Below are positions 23,831-33,910 of a DNA stretch of 64,000 nucleotides, piece by piece. Numbering within the stretch: position 1 is the first letter of the stretch; every line of letters starts with the position of its first letter. Position numbers and translations under genes: made by a program. This DNA is from Labrenzia sp. THAF82 (GTDB lineage Bacteria > Pseudomonadota > Alphaproteobacteria > Rhizobiales > Stappiaceae), in NCBI RefSeq assembly GCF_009363435.1, contig NZ_CP045354.1, positions 252,001 through 316,000 on the forward strand, given 5' to 3'. The notes under the pieces are model-generated. The model had not been told where the DNA came from. It worked only from the letters and a program-made list of their open reading frames with translations, and did not search any database.

Positions 23831-26665
23831 ATGAAACTCTCTCAAGAAGACCTTGCCGGACTGATTGACTCTGACGCATTGCGTAGCCGATTGAGCACGC
23901 TGACTGAAAAGCATGACGGCGACGGGTCAGACATGAAGATCCGGGCCGAGGTTCTCAAAGAACTGAAATCACAGGTCAAATCTGCTCGAGCCGATGCGCA
24001 GAAACGCCTGAATGAAGATGGCGGCGGAATCTTGTGTGCCGGACGACTGTCATTCATCCAGGACGAGCTGATCCGCGTCATCTACGACTTTGCACGCAAT
24101 CATGTCTATCGGATCAAAAACCCGTCGGCTGCAGAACGCATGTCGATTGCCGCTGTCGGCGGCTATGGCCGCGGCACGCTTGCACCGGGTTCGGACATCG
24201 ATCTGCTGTTTATCCTACCTTACAAGCAGACACCCTGGGGCGAGCAAGTGGTGGAATACATCCTCTACATGCTTTGGGACCTTGGCTTCAAAGTCGGGCA
24301 CGCAACCCGCAATATCGACGAGTGCATTCGTCTGGCCAAGACAGACATGACCATTCGGACCGCTATTCTGGAAGCCCGATTCATCTGGGGTGACAGGCCG
24401 CTTTACGACGAAATGGAAAAAAGGTTCGATGCTGAAGTCGTCAATGGCAGCAGCTCGGAATTCATCGCGGCAAAGCTCTTGGAACGGGATGAGCGACACC
24501 AGCGGCAGGGCACCTCACGATATCTGGTTGAACCGAATATCAAGGAAGGCAAGGGTGGCCTGCGAGACCTCAATACCTTGTTCTGGATCGCCAAGTATCA
24601 CTACCGGGTCGAACGACAGGCCGAGCTGGTCAAGAAAGGCGTCCTGACACGCTCGGAATATGCCCGCTTCAAGAAATCAGAAGATTTCCTATGGGCTGTG
24701 CGCTGTCACCTCCACTTTCTGACCGGCAGGCCGGAAGAGAGACTTTCCTTTGATGTACAAAGGGAAATTGCCATTCGATTGAGCTATACGCAGCACCCCG
24801 GCATGAAAGATGTCGAGCGGTTCATGAAGCACTATTTCCTGGTCGCAAAGGACGTGGGCGATCTCACCCGGATCATCTGCGCTGCTCTGGAAGAGGAACA
24901 TGTGAAGGAACCGCGCGGCAAAGGCTTGACCGGCATGATGCGCCGCCTGCGCAGCGGTCGAAAATCCAATACGGTGACGCCCATTAAGGGTGCTCCGGGC
25001 TTCGTGGTGGAAAACAATCGCATCAACGTTACGGCCGACACGATCTTTGAAAGTGACCCGACCAACTTTCTGCGGGTGTTCCAGGTCGCCGACAAGCACG
25101 ACTACAATCTACACCCGCGCCTGACGCGTCTGATCCGTCAGTCCCTCAAACTCGTCGACAAGGATCTGCGAACCAACGCCGAAGCGAACAGACTTTTCCT
25201 GTCGGTTCTAACGTCCCGGCATCAGCCGGAAAAAACCTTGCGAAAGATGAACGAAACCGGCGTGCTTGGCCGATTTGTACCGGAGTTCGGCAAGGTCGTC
25301 GCGATGATGCAGTTCAATATGTATCACCACTACACCGTGGATGAGCATCTGATCCGGTCAATCGGCGTTCTGGCAGAAATCGAACGTGGCAATTCAGGTG
25401 ACGACCACCCGCTTGCAACTGATCTGATCTTGACATTGCAGAACCGCAAAGTGCTTTTCGTTGCCATGTTCCTTCACGACATCGCCAAGGGACGACCGGA
25501 AGATCACTCTATCGCGGGCGCCAAGGTAGCGCGGAAAATCTGTCCGCGCTTCGGATTGAATGATGCGGAAACGGAGACTGTTGCCTGGTTGATCGCGCAT
25601 CATCTCGACATGAGCACGATTGCCCAGTCGCGCGACCTTTCAGACCAGAAAACGATTCAGGACTTTGCACAGACGGTTCAATCCCTCGAGCGACTGAAAC
25701 TGCTGCTGATCCTCACGGTTGCCGATATTCGCGCCGTTGGTCCGGGGGTTTTCAATGGCTGGAAAGGTCAGCTGCTGCGCACACTCTATTATGCAAGTGA
25801 ACCGCATCTCTCAGGTGGGCACACCAAGATGTCGCACAATGTGGCCATTGCCGACGCCAAGGAAGGTCTCAGCAAAAAACTTGGACACTGGCCGGCAAAA
25901 GATAGAAAGGCGTATCTCGACCGGCACTATCCGGCCTATTGGCTGCGTACGGAGCCGGATCGGCTGGTCACACACGCAGAGTTGCTGCATCAGGCCGACA
26001 AGGATGGCAAGCAGCTGGCCTTTCAGGTAATCCCGCGCGCCTTTGAAGGCGTGACGGAACTGAACATCATGGCACCTGACCATCCGCGGTTCCTGTCCAC
26101 CATCGCAGGGGCCTGTTTTTCAACCGGCGCCAACATTGTCGATGCGCAGATCGACACCACAACCGATGGATTTGCTCTTGATACGATCTTCATCGGCCGG
26201 GAATTGCCGGACGATGAGGACGAACGCCGCCGAGGCGAACGGATCACCGCGCTTATTTTGAAGACCTTGCGCGGAGATGAGCGTTTGCCAGAGCCTGTGT
26301 CCAAAAAGGGCTCGATGAAAGGGCGCGTCAAAGCCTTCAAGGTTGCGACGGACGTGCTGGTGAACAATGCCCTGTCGGATGACTATACCGTGCTTGAAAT
26401 TTCCGGCCTTGACCGGCCCGGCCTGCTCTATGACCTGACACGGAGCATTGCCACACTCAATCTCAACATCGGCTCCGCTCACATCTCGACATTCGGCGAA
26501 AAAGCTGTCGACGTATTTTATGTGACCGACCTGACCGGTCAGAAAATTGCAAATATCGGCCGTCAGGACATTATTCGTGAGCGGCTTGCCAATGCAGTTG
26601 AAGGTGAGGTCGAATTGGACCCCGCCGCGCCTGTTGCGCGCAAAGTCCAGAAACAGGCTTCCTGA
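23831..26665 (+). CDS. glnD: [Protein-PII] uridylyltransferase/uridylyl-removing enzyme
   Basis: A 944-residue bifunctional nitrogen sensor that adds or removes UMP on PII proteins in response to glutamine. The nucleotidyltransferase motif is intact (YGRGTLAPGSDIDLLFIL, about residues 114-131). The HD domain is visible (MFLHDIAKGRPEDHS, about 545-560), as are two C-terminal ACT domains (about 735-815 and 850-925), the second starting VLEISGLDRPGLLYDL. The long interdomain linker is typical. It starts at an ATG after a 183-base gap in which no clear regulatory site was recognised. It is followed by murJ and trpS, a standard rhizobial order. Confidence 0.97.
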   Translation: MKLSQEDLAGLIDSDALRSRLSTLTEKHDGDGSDMKIRAEVLKELKSQVKSARADAQKRLNEDGGGILCAGRLSFIQDELIRVIYDFARNHVYRIKNPSAAERMSIAAVGGYGRGTLAPGSDIDLLFILPYKQTPWGEQVVEYILYMLWDLGFKVGHATRNIDECIRLAKTDMTIRTAILEARFIWGDRPLYDEMEKRFDAEVVNGSSSEFIAAKLLERDERHQRQGTSRYLVEPNIKEGKGGLRDLNTLFWIAKYHYRVERQAELVKKGVLTRSEYARFKKSEDFLWAVRCHLHFLTGRPEERLSFDVQREIAIRLSYTQHPGMKDVERFMKHYFLVAKDVGDLTRIICAALEEEHVKEPRGKGLTGMMRRLRSGRKSNTVTPIKGAPGFVVENNRINVTADTIFESDPTNFLRVFQVADKHDYNLHPRLTRLIRQSLKLVDKDLRTNAEANRLFLSVLTSRHQPEKTLRKMNETGVLGRFVPEFGKVVAMMQFNMYHHYTVDEHLIRSIGVLAEIERGNSGDDHPLATDLILTLQNRKVLFVAMFLHDIAKGRPEDHSIAGAKVARKICPRFGLNDAETETVAWLIAHHLDMSTIAQSRDLSDQKTIQDFAQTVQSLERLKLLLILTVADIRAVGPGVFNGWKGQLLRTLYYASEPHLSGGHTKMSHNVAIADAKEGLSKKLGHWPAKDRKAYLDRHYPAYWLRTEPDRLVTHAELLHQADKDGKQLAFQVIPRAFEGVTELNIMAPDHPRFLSTIAGACFSTGANIVDAQIDTTTDGFALDTIFIGRELPDDEDERRRGERITALILKTLRGDERLPEPVSKKGSMKGRVKAFKVATDVLVNNALSDDYTVLEISGLDRPGLLYDLTRSIATLNLNIGSAHISTFGEKAVDVFYVTDLTGQKIANIGRQDIIRERLANAVEGEVELDPAAPVARKVQKQAS

Positions 26666-26698
26666 CTTGTGCTGCCTTAACACAGGAACCCACTCGGC

Positions 26699-28261
26699 AT
26701 GAGCCTTGTCCGCAATTTCGCTACTGTCGGCGGCGCGACGCTACTCAGCCGCCTGCTTGGATTTGTGCGCGATGTGCTGCTTGCTGCAGCTGTGGGGGCC
26801 GGACCTGTCGCAGACGCGTTCGTGGTGGCATTCCGGCTGCCGAATCTGTTCCGACGATTGTTCGCCGAAGGCGCATTCAATTCGGCTTTTATTCCACTTT
26901 TCGGCAGAAAAGTGGAAGAAGAAGGCGATCAAGGTGCCAGGCAATTTGCCGGTGAAATCGGTGCCGCGCTGCTGTTCTGCCTGCTTGTTCTGACGGCACT
27001 GGCGCAAATCTTCATGCCATTTGTTGTCTGGGCCCTGGCACCCGGTTTCGTGGCAGATCCGGAGAAATACGACCTGACTGTGCTTATGGCCAGGATCGCC
27101 TTTCCCTATCTCATCTTCATGTCGCTGCTTGCCTTTATCGGCGGCATTTTGAACACCTATCACCGCTTTGCTGCCGCGGCCTTTGCGCCCGTGATGCTCA
27201 ACGTCGTGATGAGCCTCGTGCTCGGCGGTGTCCTCCTTGCCGGTATCGAAGACAACTCGACGCTCGGTATCATTCTCACGATCGGTGTGACGGTTGGCGG
27301 CATCGTGCAGCTCCTGGTCGTGATCATCGATCTGAAACGGCTCGGTTTTCGCATTCCGGTCTTTCGCCCACGCTATACCAAGTCCGCCAAACGGCTTCTG
27401 GTCCTTGGCATTCCGGGCGTCATTGCCGGTGGTGTCACGCAAATCAACATTGCAGTTGGGCAGATCATCGCGTCCATGCAGGAAGGTGCCAATGCGCTGC
27501 TTTATTTCGCGGACCGCCTTTACCAACTTCCGTTGGGTGTCATCGGAATCGCGATCGGTGTGGTGCTTCTGCCAAGTCTGACCCGACAATTGCGGGCGGG
27601 CGAAACCGCCGCTTACCAGCACAGCCTGAACCGCGCACTTGAATTCTCTCTGGTATTGACCTTGCCGGCCGCCGTTGCCCTGGCAGTCGTGCCGCACGAA
27701 ATCGTTTCGGTGTTGTTTCAACGGGTCCGGTTCGACGCACAGGCGGTTGACGGAACAGCGGCAGCGCTGATGGCGTTTTCGTTCGGGTTGCCGGCCTTTG
27801 TTCTCAACAAGGTCTTTTCCCCCGGCTACTTTGCCCGGGAAGACACAAAAACGCCGATGAAATTTGCCGTGGTCGGAATGGTCGTAAACGTGATCTTGTC
27901 GATCGCGCTGTTTCCCTGGCTCATGCATGTCGGCATTGCGCTGGCTACAACGTTGGCAGGGTGGGTCAACACGGCTTTGTTGATCAGCGTTCTTTGGAAG
28001 CGCGGTCACTTCACGCCCGATTTTTCATTGCTAAAACGCCTATTGCTTGTGCTGCTCGCAAGCGCGCTGATGGGCGTGAGTGTTCATTTCGCCGCCGATC
28101 TCCTGGCTCCGTATCTCAGCGATGGCTGGCTCCTTGTGCGTGCTGCAAGCCTGGGTCTTCTCGTACTTGTTGGCATTGTGACGTTCGCGCTCATTGCACA
28201 ACTAAGCGGCGGCGCCGACGTTCTTGGCATGGCCAAAGCGTTGAGAAGGCGCAACACCTAA
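26699..28261 (+). CDS. murJ: Lipid II flippase MurJ
   Basis: A 520-residue MviN/MurJ protein with 14 predicted hydrophobic segments that flips lipid II across the inner membrane. The N-terminal block GGATLLSRLLGFVRDVLLAA and the ADAFVVAFRLPNLFRRLFAEGAFNSAFIPLF stretch carry the conserved charged residues of the central cavity. The length is normal. It follows glnD by 33 bases. Confidence 0.96.
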   Translation: MSLVRNFATVGGATLLSRLLGFVRDVLLAAAVGAGPVADAFVVAFRLPNLFRRLFAEGAFNSAFIPLFGRKVEEEGDQGARQFAGEIGAALLFCLLVLTALAQIFMPFVVWALAPGFVADPEKYDLTVLMARIAFPYLIFMSLLAFIGGILNTYHRFAAAAFAPVMLNVVMSLVLGGVLLAGIEDNSTLGIILTIGVTVGGIVQLLVVIIDLKRLGFRIPVFRPRYTKSAKRLLVLGIPGVIAGGVTQINIAVGQIIASMQEGANALLYFADRLYQLPLGVIGIAIGVVLLPSLTRQLRAGETAAYQHSLNRALEFSLVLTLPAAVALAVVPHEIVSVLFQRVRFDAQAVDGTAAALMAFSFGLPAFVLNKVFSPGYFAREDTKTPMKFAVVGMVVNVILSIALFPWLMHVGIALATTLAGWVNTALLISVLWKRGHFTPDFSLLKRLLLVLLASALMGVSVHFAADLLAPYLSDGWLLVRAASLGLLVLVGIVTFALIAQLSGGADVLGMAKALRRRNT

Positions 28262-28382
28262 TCGCGAAACGCCACAACTTGATCATTCCGGCTTGCATCA
28301 AGGCAGTTGCGGGCTTAAACCCGGCGCGCCCAAATGTTCACAGCGCCCTTCCAACCGGCCGCACTAATAAAAGGGATTGATC

Positions 28383-29462
28383 ATGGCGGAGTTCCAGCCC
28401 CGTGTATTTTCAGGCGTACAGCCGACCGGCAACCTCCATCTTGGAAATTATCTTGGCGCAGTCTCGCGTTGGGTCCCACTTCAGGACCAAATGCCGACGA
28501 TTTTCTGCGTTGTCGACGCTCATGCAATCACGGCCGGTTTTCCGGACCCGATGGAAATGACCGATGCAACACGGGAAGTAACCGCGGCTTATATGGCGGC
28601 AGGTATCGACCCGAAGAAATCGATCATCTTCAATCAATCCCAGGTCCGCGAACATATGGAACTCGCGTGGATCTTCAATTGCGTGGCGCGGATGGGCTGG
28701 CTCAACCGCATGACCCAGTTCAAGGAAAAGGCCGGCAAAAACAAGGAAAACGCTTCCGTTGGCCTGTTCGCCTATCCCAACTTGATGGCTGCCGATATTC
28801 TGGCTTATCGGGCAACCCATGTTCCGGTTGGCGACGACCAGAAACAGCACCTTGAATTGACGCGCGACATTGCGGCGAAGTTCAACAATGATTTTGGCGA
28901 CAGGATCAAGGAGCTGGGCATCGGCGTGCCGAATCCAACGCCGTCTCCCGAACTGCCGGAACAGCTCTATTTCCCGCTGACCGAGCCAATGATCGCGGGT
29001 CCGGCAACCCGGATCATGTCATTGCGCGACGGCACCAAGAAAATGTCCAAATCCGATCCCTCGGATCTGTCACGCATCAACCTGACCGACGATGCAGATC
29101 TGATTGCAAAGAAGGTCAAAAAAGCCAAGACCGACCCCGACGCTCTTCCCAGCGAAACGGATGGTCTCGAGGGCCGGCCCGAAGCAGACAACCTTGTGGG
29201 CATCTATGCGGCACTCGGCGGGATCAGCAAGGAAGACGTTTTGCAGGAATTTGGCGGTCAGCAGTTTTCAGCCTTCAAGCCGGCACTGTCCGATCTTGCC
29301 GTTGCAAAACTGTCGCCGATGACAGACGAAATGCGTCGGTTGATGGATGACAAGACCCAGATCGATGCCGTTTTGAAGGACGGTGCGGAAAAGGCATCTG
29401 CCATCGCTGAACCGGTCCTGAAGGACGTGAGAAAAATCATAGGTTTTCTCGAAGTCCGCTAG
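28383..29462 (+). CDS. trpS: Tryptophanyl-tRNA synthetase
   Basis: A 359-residue class I synthetase. It has the HIGH-type motif HLGN ([10 protein letters not shown], about residue 18), the KMSKS motif ([10 protein letters not shown], near 220) and the CVVDAHAIT region that lines the active site. I start it at the ATG at 28383, which has AAAGGGATTG upstream; a TTG two codons earlier is in frame but less plausible. It is downstream of murJ in the usual order. Confidence 0.96.
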   Translation: MAEFQPRVFSGVQPTGNLHLGNYLGAVSRWVPLQDQMPTIFCVVDAHAITAGFPDPMEMTDATREVTAAYMAAGIDPKKSIIFNQSQVREHMELAWIFNCVARMGWLNRMTQFKEKAGKNKENASVGLFAYPNLMAADILAYRATHVPVGDDQKQHLELTRDIAAKFNNDFGDRIKELGIGVPNPTPSPELPEQLYFPLTEPMIAGPATRIMSLRDGTKKMSKSDPSDLSRINLTDDADLIAKKVKKAKTDPDALPSETDGLEGRPEADNLVGIYAALGGISKEDVLQEFGGQQFSAFKPALSDLAVAKLSPMTDEMRRLMDDKTQIDAVLKDGAEKASAIAEPVLKDVRKIIGFLEVR

Positions 29463-29502
29463 ATCCTGCTAGGGTTCAGCACCCACCAAACAGGCTGAAT
29501 TC

Positions 29503-29982
29503 ATGCAAAAGTCTATTCAAACGATCGATCTTCAACGTTACCCGGAACGGACTGTGTCTGTTCTGGGTACGCTGTCCTTTGCCGCCTTTACGCTGAAAGC
29601 ATACGGGCTTTTTGTTGACGACAACACTTTGACCGATGAGGAACTGGGCCACGCACGTGGTGTCTTCACTTCACGTCTGGCTGATGTTGCCACCGCAGAT
29701 GGTGAAAACTATCTCGGTTTTGCCCTCATTCACAAAGGTACTGAGGGACTGACACTCTCGTCTTTCTGGTGGGTTCAGGGATGCGTATTATGTCATGACC
29801 ATGTGCGAATTCCATTTAACGGTATCGATACAATGTCTGACATGCGTCCTCATGTTCTCGGTTGCGTCTGGGAGCTCGATTTAATTCACTTCGAACGCAA
29901 TGCCTGGCAACAGAAGATGATGCGGCCGCAACCGGATGCAAAAGACTACCTGCACAGCTGGTTCAAGCCCACCAAAGCCTGA
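29503..29982 (+). CDS. Hypothetical protein, 159 residues
   Basis: Not a family I recognise. It is a soluble alpha/beta-looking protein with no signal peptide or membrane helix. Distinct blocks are RYPERTVSVLGTLSFAAF, a CVLCHDHVRIPF patch with two cysteines and two nearby histidines, and RPHVLGCVWELDLIHFER. The Cys/His cluster could bind metal, but that is a guess. It lies between trpS and a hybrid kinase on the same strand. Confidence 0.7.
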   Translation: MQKSIQTIDLQRYPERTVSVLGTLSFAAFTLKAYGLFVDDNTLTDEELGHARGVFTSRLADVATADGENYLGFALIHKGTEGLTLSSFWWVQGCVLCHDHVRIPFNGIDTMSDMRPHVLGCVWELDLIHFERNAWQQKMMRPQPDAKDYLHSWFKPTKA

Positions 29983-30048
29983 TTTTCCATATGTTTGAAC
30001 AATCAGTGAAACGGTTTCTCAAAGATTAAGCGGCACTCTCTCATCACC

Positions 30049-32487
30049 TTGGGTCTTGATGAGAGTTTGAACTTGGCCAACCAACACAACGACCGCGCCA
30101 CAGACACCGAAGTCGCTGGTGAAAACGCTCAGCACGAAAGACGCCGGAGCGAGCACGCGCTGCCTTCGCAAGATTCCACAGCCTCGCCTTCGACCGAAAG
30201 ACGCTCTCGAACAACTGATGCCAACGAACTTGGACCCGATGTCGGACCCGGCCGCCGCGCCACCGATCGGCCTGTGTCGCCGCCGGCCAAATCATTGCAG
30301 CGCCTGGCCGTAGTCGCCTTGGTGGTGGGGCTCACCGCGGGGTTTCTTCTCGTTTCAGCCGATGGAGTGAACCGCTTTCTGGGCCTTGGACTGGCTTTTT
30401 TCGCTGGTGGTCTGGCTGTTTGGCGCCTGCTGGCTGATGACATGCACCGGTCGGTTGCCGCAATTCAGGTCAAAGACGACAAGATCCGCAGGCTCATGGC
30501 GCGCTGCGAGGAACTTGAAGACCGGGCTTGGGAACTCGGCGAATCCGACGAACGGCATGCCAGTATACTGGCGACGCTTGGCGATGTTGTCATCCGGCGC
30601 GATCAGGACGGTTTGGTTACATATGTAAATTCCGCTGCCGACGATGTCTTCGGCTCAAACCATGGTCTGCGAACTGGCAACGCGATGCACTTGCCGCTTG
30701 TTGAAACCACTGGAACTGATGACAGGCGCCCTCATGAGAGTGCCGCCAGGATGGGGGGCATGGGCTTTGAGGATCTTCACATTGAAACCGTGCAAGGCAA
30801 GCGCTGGTTTTCGCGGATCGACATCCCTGTGCGCGATTCGTCGACAGATCGGCAACTTGTTCAGACCGTATTGCGCGATGTGACGGAACGCCGCCTGATC
30901 GAGGAAGACTTGCTGGCAGCCCGGCACTCAGCTGAAAATTCCAACGAGGCCAAGTCCAGATTTCTGGCAACTGTGAGCCATGAGATCCGAACACCGTTGA
31001 ACGGCGTTTTGGGCATGGCAGCCCTTTTGCGCGACACGCGCCTTACAAAAGAGCAGCATGCCTATATCGAAGCGCTCGAAACGTCCGGTGAAACTCTGCT
31101 TTTGCTGATTGATGAAGTGCTCGACTTCTCCAAGGTGGAAGCCGGAAAACTGGACATTCAGGCGGCCCCAACACCAATCGGACCGTTGGCTGAAAGCGTC
31201 GTTGAACTTCTGGCCCCCAAGGCACATGCCAAAAACCTCGAAATCGGTGCGATTCTCGCGTCAAATCTTCCGGCCGAAGTGACAATCGATGCCACACGTG
31301 TCCGGCAGATCCTATTCAATCTGATTGGCAACGGTGTCAAATTTACGGATCAGGGCGGCGTCGCTGTGGACCTTTCAGGCCGGCCAAATCCGGCTGGCGG
31401 CAGTTTTCTGGATATCGAAGTTCGCGATACGGGCATTGGTTTTGACGAAGCAGAGGCTGAACGTCTCTTTCGGGAATTCGAACAGGTCGATCATGGCCCT
31501 GCGCGAAAGTTTGGCGGCACAGGACTTGGCCTTGCCATTGCCCAAAGACTGGCAGGTCTGATGGGTGGATCCATTTCCGCGAGACCGACTGCGGAGGGCG
31601 GCGCTGCCTTCTGTGTCAGATTGCCGATCGCTGAAAGCTTGAAGAATGTTTCCGATCCCCGGTTTGCCGCCTTGGACCAGCGTAATATCGTCTTTGTGAG
31701 CAACAGCGTCGTTGAAGGTCCGTTGCTTGCCAAACGCCTTGACCAGCACGGGGCTGATGTCGCCGTACTCGCACCCGGTGACGATGCGCTTGAGGACAAG
31801 CTCGCATCAGCGGACCTGCTGGTTGTCGACAATGCGGCCCTTTCAGACAGTGGCGGCTGGCTCGCAACGGCGCGTCTAACTGGATGCCACGCGCCTGCCA
31901 TTGTGATGATCGCTCCACCCGAGCGGGACCGCCTCGACCATCTGCGCGCAGCCGGATATGCCGCTTATCTGATCCGACCTGCGCGTCTTGAGACAGTCGC
32001 CCAGATTTTTTCAGGCCTTCTCGGAGAAACCGGTATTGAAAGCGCCTGGGATGTCAGTGCAGAACCCATCAGCAACGGACTTCTGGCAAATCGGGCCGCA
32101 GTGCCAGCGAGACCATTGCGTCTGCTGGTGGCCGAAGACAACGATATCAATCGGCTTTTGAGCGAAGCACTGCTTCGCAAACTCGGCCATGTCCCCGTCA
32201 TGGTCACGGATGGCGAGAAAGCCGTGGAAGCGGCTGCGCATGGCTCTTTTGACGCCATATTGATGGATCTGCACATGCCCGGCCTTGATGGTTTTCAGGC
32301 CATAGCCAAAATCCGCGAGGACGAGAAGGCAGCGGGGCGAGCACAGGTGCCTGTACTGATTGTTACGGCCGACGTGATGAAAGATGCCAGAGACAAAGCA
32401 AGGGACGTCGGTGCGGCTGGATACCTGACCAAACCATTGTCGGTGGATGCCATTTTCGACGCTCTTTCTGAGATCAACCGCAACTGA
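30049..32487 (+). CDS. Hybrid sensor histidine kinase with PAS and receiver domains
   Basis: About 812 residues. The order is: a disordered charged N-terminus, two close membrane segments (about 84-130) with little periplasmic loop, a coiled stretch and a PAS domain (about 160-285). These are followed by the HisKA dimerisation helix with the phospho-His in SHEIRTPLNG (about residue 310), HATPase with FGGTGLGLAIAQRL (about 490), a degenerate receiver (about 545-665, acidic pocket missing) and a true receiver (about 690-805, VAEDNDINR, LMDLHMPG phospho-Asp). The start is uncertain: 30049 is a TTG, and TTG codons at 30067 and 30073 follow a GAGAG. The signal is unknown. Confidence 0.88.
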   Translation: MGLDESLNLANQHNDRATDTEVAGENAQHERRRSEHALPSQDSTASPSTERRSRTTDANELGPDVGPGRRATDRPVSPPAKSLQRLAVVALVVGLTAGFLLVSADGVNRFLGLGLAFFAGGLAVWRLLADDMHRSVAAIQVKDDKIRRLMARCEELEDRAWELGESDERHASILATLGDVVIRRDQDGLVTYVNSAADDVFGSNHGLRTGNAMHLPLVETTGTDDRRPHESAARMGGMGFEDLHIETVQGKRWFSRIDIPVRDSSTDRQLVQTVLRDVTERRLIEEDLLAARHSAENSNEAKSRFLATVSHEIRTPLNGVLGMAALLRDTRLTKEQHAYIEALETSGETLLLLIDEVLDFSKVEAGKLDIQAAPTPIGPLAESVVELLAPKAHAKNLEIGAILASNLPAEVTIDATRVRQILFNLIGNGVKFTDQGGVAVDLSGRPNPAGGSFLDIEVRDTGIGFDEAEAERLFREFEQVDHGPARKFGGTGLGLAIAQRLAGLMGGSISARPTAEGGAAFCVRLPIAESLKNVSDPRFAALDQRNIVFVSNSVVEGPLLAKRLDQHGADVAVLAPGDDALEDKLASADLLVVDNAALSDSGGWLATARLTGCHAPAIVMIAPPERDRLDHLRAAGYAAYLIRPARLETVAQIFSGLLGETGIESAWDVSAEPISNGLLANRAAVPARPLRLLVAEDNDINRLLSEALLRKLGHVPVMVTDGEKAVEAAAHGSFDAILMDLHMPGLDGFQAIAKIREDEKAAGRAQVPVLIVTADVMKDARDKARDVGAAGYLTKPLSVDAIFDALSEINRN

Positions 32488-32770
32488 ATCCAGAGCGCTG
32501 AAGCGCCCTCCGGCCGCCTGACCACCGGGACATGAACCAAGCTTGCCGAATTTCACAATTTCACCCTATTCGGCTAGACTTGCCCTTGATCAAAACAAAA
32601 CAAATACACACGTGTCATCCAGCTGTCGGAAAACTATGGTCTACGGCAGCTTCGAAGCACATCACCTGACACCGGAGATGCAATTCCGGCAAAGGAAATA
32701 CAGTCGGTGAAACAGCCACGAAGCTGTGAAACCGGTTGTCGTGCGCTTGAGAGGAATTCGCGAGGGTGAA

Positions 32771-33718
32771 ATGTCCATAATGCGGCAAGGGCTTTTTTCT
32801 CCCAGGAAACTGGTGCGGAAGTTCACACCTGGTATGCGCCCGGGCGCGCCGATCAGCGCGCCTCCCACGCGTGCGACCTCACCGCGTATGCCTGCAAAAA
32901 CCGGAGAAACCCTTGGTCGGATCGGCTCTTTGGAAGTGCGTATGGCGCGCAACTTCAAGGAGGTCAAAAAAGCTCAAAGGCTGCGCTATCAGGTGTTCTA
33001 TGAGGAAATGTCGGCGATCGCTGATGCGAACACATTAGCTACACGGCGCGACGCCGACCCGTTTGATGCCTATTGCGATCATTTGCTGGTGGTCGACCAT
33101 GCCTCGATGAAACGGAACAAACTTGGTCGCCTGAAACCGGAAATTGTCGGAACATACAGGATCCTCCGGCAGGAAATCGCCGATCAGCACGCCGGATTTT
33201 ACACAGCTGCCGAATATGACATCCAGGCCTTGATTGACGCCAATCCGGGCAAAAGGTTCATGGAACTCGGGCGCTCATGCGTCTTAAAACCTTATAGAAA
33301 CAAGAAGACCGTAGAATTGCTTTGGCACGGCATATGGGCCTACGTTCTTCGCTACAAGATCGACGTCATGCTTGGCTGTGCGTCGATCGAAGGCACGGAC
33401 CCGGACGCCCTTGCCGGTCAATTGTCGTTCCTGCATCACAACGCACGCGCACCAGAGAAATGGCGCGTTCGGGCCGTTAAGGACCGTTATATTGAAATGA
33501 ACAGGCTTCCGTCTGATCAGGTCAATGCCAAACAGGCTTTGCGCTCCCTGCCACCATTGGTCAAAGGTTACCTGCGTCTTGGGGCGTTTATCGGTGACGG
33601 CGCGGTAGTCGACCCCCAATTCGGTACCACGGACGTATTGATCATCATGCCCGTTTCCGAATTGAACACTCGGTATGTCAACTACTACGGTGCTGATGCC
33701 AGCCGGTATTCCAGCTGA
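32771..33718 (+). CDS. olsB: GNAT-like acyltransferase, OlsB-type (ornithine lipid synthesis)
   Basis: A 315-residue protein of the acetyltransferase family containing OlsB, which N-acylates ornithine with 3-hydroxyacyl-ACP. After a basic, disordered N-terminus (about 1-55) comes the characteristic core: RMARNFKEVKKAQRLRYQVFYEE, DAYCDHLLVVD, IVGTYRILRQ and MELGRSCVLKPYRNKKTVELLWHGI. The start at 32771 has GAGGGTGAA upstream, better than the ATG 45 bases earlier. The partner olsA is not in view, so the specificity is inferred from family. It is 283 bases after the kinase gene, with no other gene in between. Confidence 0.82.
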   Translation: MSIMRQGLFSPRKLVRKFTPGMRPGAPISAPPTRATSPRMPAKTGETLGRIGSLEVRMARNFKEVKKAQRLRYQVFYEEMSAIADANTLATRRDADPFDAYCDHLLVVDHASMKRNKLGRLKPEIVGTYRILRQEIADQHAGFYTAAEYDIQALIDANPGKRFMELGRSCVLKPYRNKKTVELLWHGIWAYVLRYKIDVMLGCASIEGTDPDALAGQLSFLHHNARAPEKWRVRAVKDRYIEMNRLPSDQVNAKQALRSLPPLVKGYLRLGAFIGDGAVVDPQFGTTDVLIIMPVSELNTRYVNYYGADASRYSS

Positions 33719-33790
33719 AACCGGCAAACCCAGTGACCGTTGTGACCGGCGACCGCATGTGATCATTCCCAGTTGTTCAGCCGGTTTTTT
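33718..33790 (+). terminator. Possible terminator after olsB
   Basis: Arms AAACCGGC (33718-33725) and GCCGGTTT (33780-33787) continue into a T6 run. The loop is long (about 54 bases), so this is weak as a classical terminator, but a T-run after a GC stem is suggestive. Confidence 0.35.
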
Positions 33791-33910
33791 GGAACCGCCT
33801 GGCATGTCTTAACGCCCCCTTAAATTGCCCCTTCTAGGATCTTCTCCGGGAGCCGGCGCGTCTGACGGGTGAACACCCGTCTGGACCGGTAAGTACGGGA
33901 CGGATGATCT

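Noticed and set aside
26741-28009. A 422-codon open frame opposite murJ, rich in His, Asp and Arg
   Set aside because: The composition is the expected mirror of a hydrophobic membrane protein. murJ is the real gene.
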